Below are positions 18,189 through 26,453 of a stretch of DNA of 64,000 bases, one piece after another (positions within the stretch are counted from its first letter, which is position 1; each line of letters starts with the position of its first letter). Source of the stretch: CAVWCW01 sp963753615 (GTDB taxonomy: Bacteria; Pseudomonadota; Gammaproteobacteria; Chromatiales; Chromatiaceae); NCBI GenBank assembly GCA_963753615.1, contig CAVWCW010000008.1:248001-312000 (forward strand), written 5' to 3'. Under the pieces are notes generated by a model, which saw only the letters and a program-made list of their open reading frames with translations, had not been told where the DNA came from and ran no database searches. A program made the position numbers and the translations under genes.

Positions 18189-18857
18189 ATGGTGCCGGTG
18201 ATAACGGTCGACGGTCCCAGCGGTTCCGGCAAGGGCACCATCAGCCAGCTGTTGGCGGCCCGCCTGGGCTGGAATTTTCTCGATAGCGGGGCGCTCTACC
18301 GGGCCCTGGGCCTGGCCGCCCAGGCCCGCGGCATCGCCCTGGATGCGCAAGCCGCATTGGCGGCGCTGGCGGGGCGACTGGAACTGCGTTTCGAAGGCGA
18401 GCGGATCCTGCTCGATCGCCGCGACGTGAGCGACGAGATCCGCACCGAGACCAGCGGCAATGCGGCCTCCAAGGTGGCGGCGCTGCCCGCGGTGCGGGCC
18501 GCCCTGCTGGACTGGCAGCGGGACCAGGCCCGGGCGCCTGGACTCGTGGCCGACGGCCGCGACATGGGCAGCGTGGTTTTCCCCCACGCACCGCTCAAGC
18601 TGTTTCTCACCGCGAGCGCCGAAGAGCGCGCGCAGCGGCGTTATAAGCAGTTGAAAGGAAAAGGATTCGATGTTAGTCTCTCCTCCCTCGTCGAGGAGAT
18701 CGAGGAACGGGATCGGCGCGATCGCTCGCGCAGCGTGGCGCCACTGCGCCCGGCGGCGGACGCCGTCGAGCTGGATTCCACCGGCCTCTCGATCCAAGAG
18801 GTGTTCGATCGGGTGCTGGATCGGGTGCGCTGCACCTTGCCCCAGCATTTGGATTGA
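18189..18857 (+). CDS. cmk: Cytidylate kinase
   Basis: A 222-residue (d)CMP kinase with P-loop GPSGSGKGT, LDSGALYRALGL, VADGRDMGSVVFP and SLSSLVEEIEERDRRDRSR. It supplies CDP/dCDP. ATG 18189 gives the usual short N-terminus (MVPVITVDGPSG); a GTG at 18183, overlapping the aroA stop, is an alternative. It is co-transcribed with aroA and followed by the rpsA leader. Confidence 0.95.
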   Translation: MVPVITVDGPSGSGKGTISQLLAARLGWNFLDSGALYRALGLAAQARGIALDAQAALAALAGRLELRFEGERILLDRRDVSDEIRTETSGNAASKVAALPAVRAALLDWQRDQARAPGLVADGRDMGSVVFPHAPLKLFLTASAEERAQRRYKQLKGKGFDVSLSSLVEEIEERDRRDRSRSVAPLRPAADAVELDSTGLSIQEVFDRVLDRVRCTLPQHLD

Positions 18858-18917
18858 ACAGACGCCGCGACCGGGCAACGGGGGGATTCTCGTTGGCCTG
18901 TTACCGTGGCCACAGGT

Positions 18918-18944
18918 GGGTTTTTGGACTTGGTCCCAAAACCC
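18918..18944 (+). promoter_or_regulatory. Hairpin in the rpsA 5' leader
   Basis: The leader between cmk and rpsA contains a strong stem: GGGTTTT pairs with AAAACCC and GGAC with GTCC, with one T/C mismatch and a 3-base loop. It ends 70 bases before the rpsA ATG. There is no T-run behind it, so transcription termination is unlikely. In E. coli the rpsA leader forms hairpins needed for initiation and for autorepression by S1; an equivalent role is plausible. Confidence 0.5.
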
Positions 18945-19014
18945 GTAAATATAAACCAGACCGCCGGCCGTTTTGCGGCTCGGCAGCAGCACCCGCTGCA
19001 GGAAACCTAAACCC

Positions 19015-20691
19015 ATGACCGAAAGTTTTGCAGAACTATTTGAAGAGAGCATTGCCAACACTCAACTGCGTAACGGCGCCATCGTCATCGGAACGGTGGT
19101 CGACATCACCTCCGACTCGGTGGTTGTGAATGCCGGCCTCAAGTCCGAGGGCGTAATTCCCAAACAGCAGTTTCTGAATCTCGACGGCGAGCTTGAGGTC
19201 GCGGTGGGCGACCAGGTGGAAGTTGCCCTAGACGCGGTCGAGGATGGCTTCGGCGCCACCCGGCTGTCGCGCGAAAAGGCAAAACGCAATCAGGCCTGGG
19301 AGCATCTGGAAAAGGCGTTCGAAGACGAAGCCACGGTCACCGGCCGCTTGAGCGGCAAGGTCAAGGGCGGTTTTACGGTGGATCTGGGCGAGATCCGGGC
19401 CTTCCTGCCAGGCTCTCTGGTGGACGTGCGTCCGGTTCGCGACACCGGTTACCTGGAAGGCAAGGACCTGGAGTTCAAGGTCATCAAGCTGGATCGCCGG
19501 CGCAACAACGTGGTGGTTTCCCGCCGTGCAGTGGTGGAGAAAGAGTACAGCGCGGAGCGCGAGGCCTTGCTCGAGAGTCTGCAGGAAGGCATGGAGATCA
19601 AGGGCGTAGTCAAGAACCTCACCGACTATGGCGCCTTCGTGGACCTGGGCGGCATCGACGGTCTGCTGCACATCACCGATATGGCCTGGAAGCGGGTCAA
19701 ACACCCCTCCGAGGTGGTGGAGATCGGCGACGAGATTCAGGTCAAGGTGCTCAAGTTCGACCGCGAGAAGCAGCGCGTGTCCCTGGGCCTGAAGCAGATG
19801 GGCGACGATCCCTGGGTCAACCTGGCGCGGCGCTATCCGGAACACACCCGGCTGTTCGGAAAAGTCACCAACATCGCAGACTACGGCTGCTTCGTGGAGA
19901 TCGAAGAGGGGGTGGAAGGACTGGTTCACGTCTCCGAGATGGACTGGACCAACAAGAATATCCATCCCTCCAAGTTGGTGCAGGTGGGTGACGAGGTCGA
20001 AGTTATGGTCCTCGACATCGACGAAGAGCGTCGTCGCATCTCCCTCGGGATGAAGCAATGCCTGGCCAACCCCTGGGACGAGTTTGCGGCCAACCACAAC
20101 AAGGGCGACCACGTCAGCGGCAAGATCAAGTCGATCACCGACTTCGGTATCTTCATCGGGCTCGACGGAGGCATCGACGGCCTTGTGCACCTGTCCGACA
20201 TCTCCTGGGACCTGCCCGGAGAAGAGGCGATCCGCACTTACAAGAAGGGCGATGAGATCGAGACCGTGGTGCTGTCGGTGGACCCGGAGCGCGAGCGCAT
20301 CTCCCTGGGCGTCAAGCACCTCGATAAAGATCCGTTCTCCAGCTACCTCGGTATGCACGAGAAGGGCAGCGTGGTGATAGGCACCGTCAAGGAAGTGGAC
20401 TCCAAGGGCGCGGTGATCACCTTGGGCGAGGGCGTGGAAGGCTATATCCGGGTATCGGAGATTGCCCGCGAGCGGGTCGATGATGCTCGCTCCGAGCTTA
20501 AGGAAGGCGAGGAGATCGAAGCCAAGTTCCTTGGCGTGGATCGTAAGAACCGCACCATATCCTTGTCGATCAAAGGCAAGGACCGGGACGAGGAACAGGC
20601 GGCGATCAAGGGTTATTCCCGCGATGCCAGCACCGGAACTACCAGCCTCGGCGATCTGCTGAAAGAGCAGATGGCGGACAAGGAAGACTGA
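19015..20691 (+). CDS. rpsA: 30S ribosomal protein S1
   Basis: A 558-residue S1 protein with six S1 OB-fold repeats, e.g. GVVKNLTDYGAFVDLGG, GKITSITDFG-like GKIKSITDFGIFIGL and VEGLVHVSEMDW. It recruits mRNA to the 30S subunit. The start is the ATG at 19015 (MTESFAELFEES), the usual S1 N-terminus; no strong Shine-Dalgarno precedes it, as is typical for rpsA. The position between cmk and ihfB is the classical gammaproteobacterial order. Confidence 0.98.
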   Translation: MTESFAELFEESIANTQLRNGAIVIGTVVDITSDSVVVNAGLKSEGVIPKQQFLNLDGELEVAVGDQVEVALDAVEDGFGATRLSREKAKRNQAWEHLEKAFEDEATVTGRLSGKVKGGFTVDLGEIRAFLPGSLVDVRPVRDTGYLEGKDLEFKVIKLDRRRNNVVVSRRAVVEKEYSAEREALLESLQEGMEIKGVVKNLTDYGAFVDLGGIDGLLHITDMAWKRVKHPSEVVEIGDEIQVKVLKFDREKQRVSLGLKQMGDDPWVNLARRYPEHTRLFGKVTNIADYGCFVEIEEGVEGLVHVSEMDWTNKNIHPSKLVQVGDEVEVMVLDIDEERRRISLGMKQCLANPWDEFAANHNKGDHVSGKIKSITDFGIFIGLDGGIDGLVHLSDISWDLPGEEAIRTYKKGDEIETVVLSVDPERERISLGVKHLDKDPFSSYLGMHEKGSVVIGTVKEVDSKGAVITLGEGVEGYIRVSEIARERVDDARSELKEGEEIEAKFLGVDRKNRTISLSIKGKDRDEEQAAIKGYSRDASTGTTSLGDLLKEQMADKED

Positions 20692-20708
20692 AGAAGTCTC
20701 CCAACCCA

Positions 20709-20745
20709 GCCGCCGCCGTGCCGCACCAGTCGGAGCGGCGGCGGC
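20709..20745. terminator. GC-rich hairpin downstream of rpsA
   Basis: GCCGCCGCCG (20709-20718) pairs perfectly with CGGCGGCGGC (20736-20745) across a 17-base loop, 18 bp after the rpsA stop. There is no T-tract, so it may be a partial terminator or RNA-stability element separating the highly expressed rpsA from ihfB rather than a full intrinsic terminator. Confidence 0.4.
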
Positions 20746-20927
20746 TCCGCCGGACGCGGAAGCGGGAGGATAGTCTGAAACGGGACCGGGAGGGTTCCAG
20801 CCGACGGCCCTTAGGTGCCGCGGCTAGCAACGGCGCTTTGCGCGGACGTTATCGTAAACCCAACCGGTGGCCGGCGCGGCAGCGGCGGTCCGAAGAACTT
20901 GGGCTTTGCCAAGCAGGGAGACCGAAA

Positions 20928-21230
20928 ATGACGAAGTCCGAGCTGATCGATGTCATCGCGAGAGAACAAAGCCACCTGGCCCACCGTGATGTTGAACTGG
21001 CCGTCAAGTGCTTGATGGAGCACATGAGCGGCGCACTCGCGTCTGGTGAGCGCATCGAGATCCGTGGCTTCGGCAGCTTCTCGCTACACTACCGTCCGCC
21101 TCGCATGGGCCGTAATCCCAAGACTGGCGAGGCCGTGGCCCTAGCCGGCAAACACGTACCTCACTTCAAGCCGGGCAAAGAACTGCGCGACCGTGTCGAC
21201 GACAACTTTTCGGACGCCGACAGCTTCTGA
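20928..21230 (+). CDS. ihfB: Integration host factor subunit beta
   Basis: A 100-residue HU/IHF-family DNA-bending protein: MTKSELIDVIA at the N-terminus, IRGFGSFSLHY, and GRNPKTGE, the beta-arm motif that ends in the DNA-intercalating Pro. It pairs with IhfA (not in this window). The ATG at 20928 follows AGGGAG. It lies downstream of rpsA as usual, after a 236-bp spacer. Confidence 0.96.
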   Translation: MTKSELIDVIAREQSHLAHRDVELAVKCLMEHMSGALASGERIEIRGFGSFSLHYRPPRMGRNPKTGEAVALAGKHVPHFKPGKELRDRVDDNFSDADSF

Positions 21231-21235
21231 GTTCC

Positions 21236-21721
21236 GTGTCTAGGCTAGCGCCGGCACAGCGTCTGACTGCGGCCCCCTTCCCGACCAACCCATTCCTCCT
21301 GATCCAGGCAGCGAACTGGCTGCCCTGTCTGCTCCTGCTTGCGCTCTTCGGCTGTGCCAGCGCCGATACCCGGCCGGTTCTCTATCCCAACAGCCATCTG
21401 CAATCCGTCGGCCGCTCCCAGGCGGAGCGCGACATCGACGCTTGCCTGCGGTTGGCGCGCGAATACGGTGCCGAGGCCGATAAGTCGTCTCAAATCGCCA
21501 ACAAGACTGCCACCGGTGCAGCAGTGGGGGGCGCTTCGGCGGGGGCCTGGGGGCTGGTCCGAGGTGATGCCGCCGAACGAGCCTTGGCCGGAGCCGCCGC
21601 CGGCGCAGCCGGCGGCCTAGTGTCTGGCGGTATCCAAGCCAGCCAGCCCGGCGCGGTGTTCAAACGTTTCGTCGAACGCTGTATGGCCGACCGCGGCTAT
21701 GACGTGATCGGCTGGAACTGA
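21236..21721 (+). CDS. Glycine-zipper lipoprotein
   Basis: About 161 residues starting at GTG 21236, 5 bp after ihfB. The hydrophobic segment LPCLLLLALFGC carries a lipobox Cys, giving a mature lipoprotein of about 120 residues. The middle has an alternating Gly/Ala/Ser stretch (TGAAVGGASAGAWGL and GAAAGAAGGLVSGG), the glycine-zipper pattern of membrane-associating helices. The C-terminal FVERCMADRGYDVIGW resembles endings of small envelope lipoproteins. Function is unknown. The following 183 bp hold no evident gene. Confidence 0.75.
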   Translation: MSRLAPAQRLTAAPFPTNPFLLIQAANWLPCLLLLALFGCASADTRPVLYPNSHLQSVGRSQAERDIDACLRLAREYGAEADKSSQIANKTATGAAVGGASAGAWGLVRGDAAERALAGAAAGAAGGLVSGGIQASQPGAVFKRFVERCMADRGYDVIGWN

Positions 21722-21904
21722 TTCCCGAGCATTCCTAGAGCCAAAGCCTGCCGGGTCGCATCGGCGCTGAGCTCGGGTCTTGGCGAAGCAAAACCAGCGA
21801 CAGAATTGAGGGGTAGCCAAAACCGACATTGAGATGGTCGAAGCGGCAGCCTGAGGTGGCCGGTCCGAACCCGGCGCCCAGCCGGGCGTAACAGGAGCAA
21901 TCAA

Positions 21905-23050
21905 ATGAGCCCGATAGTAATCGTTGGAACCGGCCTCGGCGGCTATACCTTGGCCCGCGAGTTGCGCAAACTCGACGCGGAAATCCCCTTGGTGCTGGTC
22001 ACCACCGGCGACGGCGCTTTCTATTCCAAGCCTATGCTTTCGAATGCGCTGGCCAAAGGCAAACTCGCTCGCGAGTTGGCGAGCGCCGATGCGACACAGA
22101 TGGCACACCAGCTCAACGCACGGATTGTGACCCAGACCCGGGTCGAGGCCATCGAACCCGGCGCCCATCGCATCCAGCTCAATGGCGAAATGCTCGATTA
22201 CAACCGTCTGGTGCTGGCGGTCGGGGCGGTGCCAATTCGCTTGCCGACCGCCGGAGAGGGTGCCGAGGAGGTGCTTACGGTGAACGACCTCGACGATTAC
22301 GCGCGCTTCCGCGAACGCCTCGAAGGGGCAAAGCGGGTCGCCATTATCGGCCCCGGGCTGATTGGTTGCGAATTCGCCAATGACCTCGCGACGAGCGGCC
22401 GAAGCGTGACCGTGATCGGGCCGGACCAGGCACCTTTGGGACGCCTGCTCCCGCTCCAGGCGGGGCAGGCATTGCAAGCGGGACTCGCCGGGGCGGGAAT
22501 CGATTGCCACTTGCAGACGCTGGTCGAGCGCATCGATCGGGACGGCCGGGGCCTGCGCTTGAGCTTGCGCAGCGGGGCCGTGGTCGAGGCCGATCTGGTA
22601 TTGTCCGCCGTCGGCCTGCAGCCCGACACAGCCCTGGCGGCGTCCGCAGGCCTGGACGTGGGGCGGGGCATACGCGTGGACAGGCTATTGCGCTCCAGTG
22701 TCCCGGAAGTCTACGCCCTGGGCGACTGCGCCGAGGTCGAGGGTTTGGTGCTGCCCTACGTGATGCCGATCATGCACGCTGCCCGGGCCCTGGCGCGCAC
22801 CCTAAGCGGTGAGGCGACCGCGCTCACCTATCCGGCCATGCCGGTGGTGGTGAAGACGCCCGCCCACCCTGTGGTGGTGGCTCCGCCCGCCCCGGGCGCC
22901 GAGGGCAGCTGGCTCGAAGAGGCCTTGGCGGACGGAGTGCGGGCCCGTTTCGTCGCCGGCGACGGCAGGCTGCTAGGCTTTGCCCTCACCGGCGGTGCCG
23001 TAGCGGAGAAGCAGGCCCTTACCAAACAGCTGCCGCCGGTCCTTAGCTAA
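21905..23050 (+). CDS. Rubredoxin reductase-like FAD/NAD(P)H oxidoreductase
   Basis: A 381-residue two-dinucleotide-fold flavoprotein. The FAD-binding motif is VIVGTGLGGYTLAREL at the start; the NAD-binding motif is AIIGPGLIGCEFANDL in the middle; ALGDCAEVEGLVLPY is the second FAD contact. It closely resembles rubredoxin-NAD(+) reductase (RubB/AlkT), which passes electrons from NADH to rubredoxin, for example in oxygen detoxification or alkane oxidation. No rubredoxin gene is adjacent. The ATG has a strong AGGAG. Its stop overlaps the convergent ygfZ stop by 8 bases in a TTAGCTAA palindrome. Confidence 0.85.
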   Translation: MSPIVIVGTGLGGYTLARELRKLDAEIPLVLVTTGDGAFYSKPMLSNALAKGKLARELASADATQMAHQLNARIVTQTRVEAIEPGAHRIQLNGEMLDYNRLVLAVGAVPIRLPTAGEGAEEVLTVNDLDDYARFRERLEGAKRVAIIGPGLIGCEFANDLATSGRSVTVIGPDQAPLGRLLPLQAGQALQAGLAGAGIDCHLQTLVERIDRDGRGLRLSLRSGAVVEADLVLSAVGLQPDTALAASAGLDVGRGIRVDRLLRSSVPEVYALGDCAEVEGLVLPYVMPIMHAARALARTLSGEATALTYPAMPVVVKTPAHPVVVAPPAPGAEGSWLEEALADGVRARFVAGDGRLLGFALTGGAVAEKQALTKQLPPVLS

Positions 23051-24090
23051 CGGTGGGATCGGTATCCAAGGAATAAGGCAGCTCCTGCAACTGCAACAGC
23101 GGGCCTCGATCACCGACCAGGTGCAGCTCGCCGTTCTCGGCGCTCTCGATCTCCGCCACCGCCAGCAGGTCGTAACCGCCCTCCGGGGCCGGGCGGGCAT
23201 CCACCACTCGCCCGGCTCCCTGGCCGGAGGCGTTCTGGGGCGAAAACAGCGGGTCCCCGGCCTTCGGCGGCTCGGCAGTATCCACATGGGCCAGGTACAT
23301 GCGCCTTTTGAGCTTGCCCAAGTACTGCATGCGGGCCACGATTTCCTGGCCCGTGTAGCAGCCCTTGGTGAAGCTGACCCCGTCGACCAACTGCATATTG
23401 GTCATTTGCGGCACGAACGCCTCCACCGTCTCCGGGTATACGGTAGGGATGCCGGCACGCACGTCCAGCAGGGCCCAGTAGTCCGCGTTCACTGCGGCTG
23501 GCATGGGCAGCCAATGCCTCCCAAAGGGCTCGCATTTCCGCCGGCGGCCCCAGGATCTCGAAGCGCGGGCTGCCGGCGTCGGGCAGGCGGATCAGGGTGA
23601 TCTCGCCTAGGCTGGAGACCGCGCCGAGGACTTCAGGAAGCCCTGGGAAGCGCCCGCCCAGCAGCCGGGGCGCGCATTCCCCCGCCAGACCGATGCGCAC
23701 CAGCTGGTCGCTGGCGTCTTCGAGTTCCACCTTGGCGCGCAGCACGAACATGCGCAGGCGTTTCATCACCGGCTCCAGATTGCTGGCAGGCAGCTGCAGG
23801 TATATCCGCTGAGCGCGTTCGAACACCCTGAAGTTTGCCAACATGCGCCCCTTAGGGCCACAAAACCCGCTCAACTGGCTGTGGCCGGCATCCACGAGGC
23901 GGATGTCGTTGGTGAGCTGGCCCTGAAGGAATTGAGCCCGGTCCTCGCCGCCAAAGGCGATCAGGCCGAGATGCGAGAGGTCGCTCAGGGCGCAGTCGGC
24001 GCCCGCCGGCGCGGCGTCGAAGCGGGCTTCGCCGCGGTCGTCGATGCGCGCCGATCGGGATTCGAGGAAGGCCTTCCACTGCTGGTTCAT
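23043..24090 (-). CDS. ygfZ: tRNA-modifying / folate-binding protein YgfZ, frameshifted
   Basis: GcvT-like folate-binding protein that supports Fe-S cluster enzymes. The first frame from ATG 24090 has DLSHLGLIAFGGEDRAQF and GFCGPKGRMLANFRVF, and runs to about 23500. Homology then moves to another frame (ADYWALLDVRAGIP, then the YgfZ signature KGCYTGQEIVARM) and ends at 23043. One indel at about 23495-23510 would give a normal protein of about 345 residues. It is convergent with the rubredoxin reductase-like gene and divergent from the RNase II gene. Confidence 0.85.
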
Positions 24091-24260
24091 AGTGCGGATT
24101 CCGCTGAAGCTGATAGAGGCGCGAGTAGGCGCGGGGTTGACGGCGCCTATCTTATTGCAATCCCGCGTCGCCTGTCAGCCACTGGCGGATCGGGGGTATC
24201 ATAGGGCCGCGCTGACGATTATCGCCGAAGGCCAGCCCCAAGCAACGGAACTAGGAGCTC

Positions 24261-26082
24261 ATGATCGAAACCAAACCGACCGTAAATAGCCTGGTGCTCT
24301 ACAAGATTCGCGCGGCCCGGGTGGTGGCGGTGGACGACAAGATCGAGATCGAGCTGGAAGGCGGCAAGAGCAAGCGCGTGCGCCCCAAAGACCTGACGCT
24401 TCTGCACCCCGGGCCTTTGCATTGCTTAACCGACTTGACACCCCGCAACGGCGAGACCCTGGAAGCTTGGGAGTTGTTGACTGGCGGTGAAACCGATCTG
24501 CGGGAGCTGGCCGAGCTGATCTTCGACGACTATACGCCCGCCACCGCTTGGGCTGCCTGGCAGCTGGTGGCGGAGGGCCTGTATTTCGAGGGTTCCCCGC
24601 AGCATGTGCGGGCCCGAGAGCCGGAGCAGGTGGCGCAGGACCAGGCGGCCCAGGCAGCCAAGGAGGCGGAGCAGAAGGCCTGGGAAGGTTTTCTTCAGCG
24701 TCTCGAACGCGGGTCCCTGGCCGAGGAAGACCGCGACCGCCTGCGCGAGGTGGAGATGTTGGCCCTGGGGCAACGCGAAAACAGCCGCATCCTCCGGCAG
24801 CTGGGACACCAGGAGAGCCGGGAGAATGCTCACCGGCTGTTGATCAAGGTGGGCTACTGGGAACGGGCCTTCAACCCCTACCCGGGACGCATCGGCCTGC
24901 CGCTGCAAGATCCGGCGGTCGAGTTGCCGGAGTTGCCGAAAGAGGCGCGGCACGATTTCACCGGACTGCCGGCGTTTGCCATCGACGACCAGGACAACCA
25001 GGATCCCGACGATGCGTTGAGTCTCGACGGCGAACGCATCTGGGTGCACGTTGCCGATGTCGCCGCCCTGGTACCGCCTGGCAGCGGCGCCGACCTGGAG
25101 GCACGGGCCCGGGGCGCCAATCTGTATCTGCCCGAGCGCATCGTCCCGATGCTGCCGCCGGCGTTAACCGAGCGCCTGGGGCTCGGGCTGCACCCGGTGT
25201 CGCCGGCCCTGTCGGTGGGCTTTCGGCTCAATGCCGATGGGATGCTGGAGGACGTGGAGCTGACCGCCAGCCTGGTGCGGGTCCAGCGCCTGAGCTACGA
25301 CGAGGTCGACCAACGTCTGAACGAGGCCCCATTCCGGCAACTATCGGCGCTCGGCCGGCGCTTTCGCCAGCGCCGCCAAGCGGCCGGCGCCATCGGCCTG
25401 AACCTGCCGGAGGTTATGGTGCGGGTGCATGACGAAAAGGTGGTGGTGCGCCCCCTACCGCGCCTGAACAGCCGCGAGATGGTCACCGACTGCATGCTGA
25501 TGGCCGGCGAGGCCGTGGCCGGCTTCGCCGAGGATCGGGGCTTGGCCATTCCTTTCGCCGGCCAGCCGGCTCCGGAAGCCAAGGACTGTCCCGCCGACTT
25601 GGCCGGTATGTATGCGTTTCGGCGCCAGCTCAAGCCCAGCAAGCTGAGCACTCAGCCGGAGCCCCACGCCGGCCTTGGCTCTGGAGCGCTATACGCGGGC
25701 CACGAGTCCGTTACGGCGTTATTCGGACCTGCTGGCGCACCAGCAGCTCAGGGCCTGTCTGGCCGGCCGGCCGCCCCTGGAGGCCGGCGAGCTTTCCCAA
25801 CGCCTGGCGGTGGCGGAGACTGCCGGGGCCGGAGTACGCCGGGCCGAGCGGTTGTCCAACCAGCACTGGAAGCTGGTCTACCTGCAGCAGAACCCGGATT
25901 GGCGTGGGGACGGCGTGGTGGTGGAGCTCAAAGACGGTCGCGGCGTGGTGCTGATCCCAGAACTGGCCCTGGAGGCTCGGATGCGGCTTGCGAACGGAGC
26001 CAGCCTCAACGACCGACAACGGTTGGTGTTGCGCGAGGTCGACCTGCCGGATCTGACGGTTCGGTTCAGGGCCCGCGGCTGA
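24261..26082 (+). CDS. rnb: RNase II-family 3'-5' exoribonuclease, frameshifted near the C-terminus
   Basis: Single-strand-specific exoribonuclease of the RNB family, about 606 residues after correction. The catalytic Asp cluster is DDQDNQDPDDALSLDG and the RNB signature is visible after the break as ERYTRATSPLRRYSDLL. The first frame runs to about HAGLG at 25673; one extra T at about 25670-25674 moves the remainder to another frame, ending at 26080-26082. The N-terminal 200 residues are helical and lack an obvious canonical cold-shock pair, so it is the RNase II/VacB-like branch rather than RNase R. ATG 24261 follows AGGAG. Confidence 0.85.
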
Positions 26083-26258
26083 GGCGGGGCGAAAAATTTT
26101 CTCGCGTGGCGGGTGAAAGCCTCCGGATTAGTTTCTATACTTGCCTAGGGACTCGAGCGCCGCCGGTGTCCGCAAGGTTAGAAAAATGGGCGCGTCCCTA
26201 GCCGGCCTTGCCAGCTAGCGCTGCCCCCCAGAAGACAACAAGAAGTCGAGGTATCTCC

Positions 26259-26453
26259 ATGTCCGAAGCGAACCAGCCGCCGCTCGATAGCGACGACCTG
26301 CAGGGTACTGCCAGGGAATTTCTGGATTTTTGCGAGGAGGAGCGAGAGCGGCGGCGCGACTCCGGCGCGGCCTTCGATGAGGTGCTTTACCAAGAGGCGG
26401 TGGACATGGTCTTGCGCCGCTTGCGCAACCTGGAGCAGGGGGGTGCCCTGTGA
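26259..26453 (+). CDS. Small acidic protein translationally coupled to Rad50-like ATPase
   Basis: A 64-residue protein (MSEANQPPLDSDDLQG...) that is highly charged and predicted helical (EFLDFCEEERERRRD). Its stop codon overlaps the GTG start of the next gene (GTGA), so translation is coupled and a physical partnership is likely. No family is recognised. The 176 bp before it (26083-26258), after the RNase II gene, hold no gene and could contain its promoter. Confidence 0.7.
   Translation: MSEANQPPLDSDDLQGTAREFLDFCEEERERRRDSGAAFDEVLYQEAVDMVLRRLRNLEQGGAL

Noticed and set aside
21722..21904. Rubredoxin gene expected upstream of the rubredoxin reductase-like gene
   Set aside because: No frame in the 183-bp spacer contains the paired CxxC motifs of rubredoxin.
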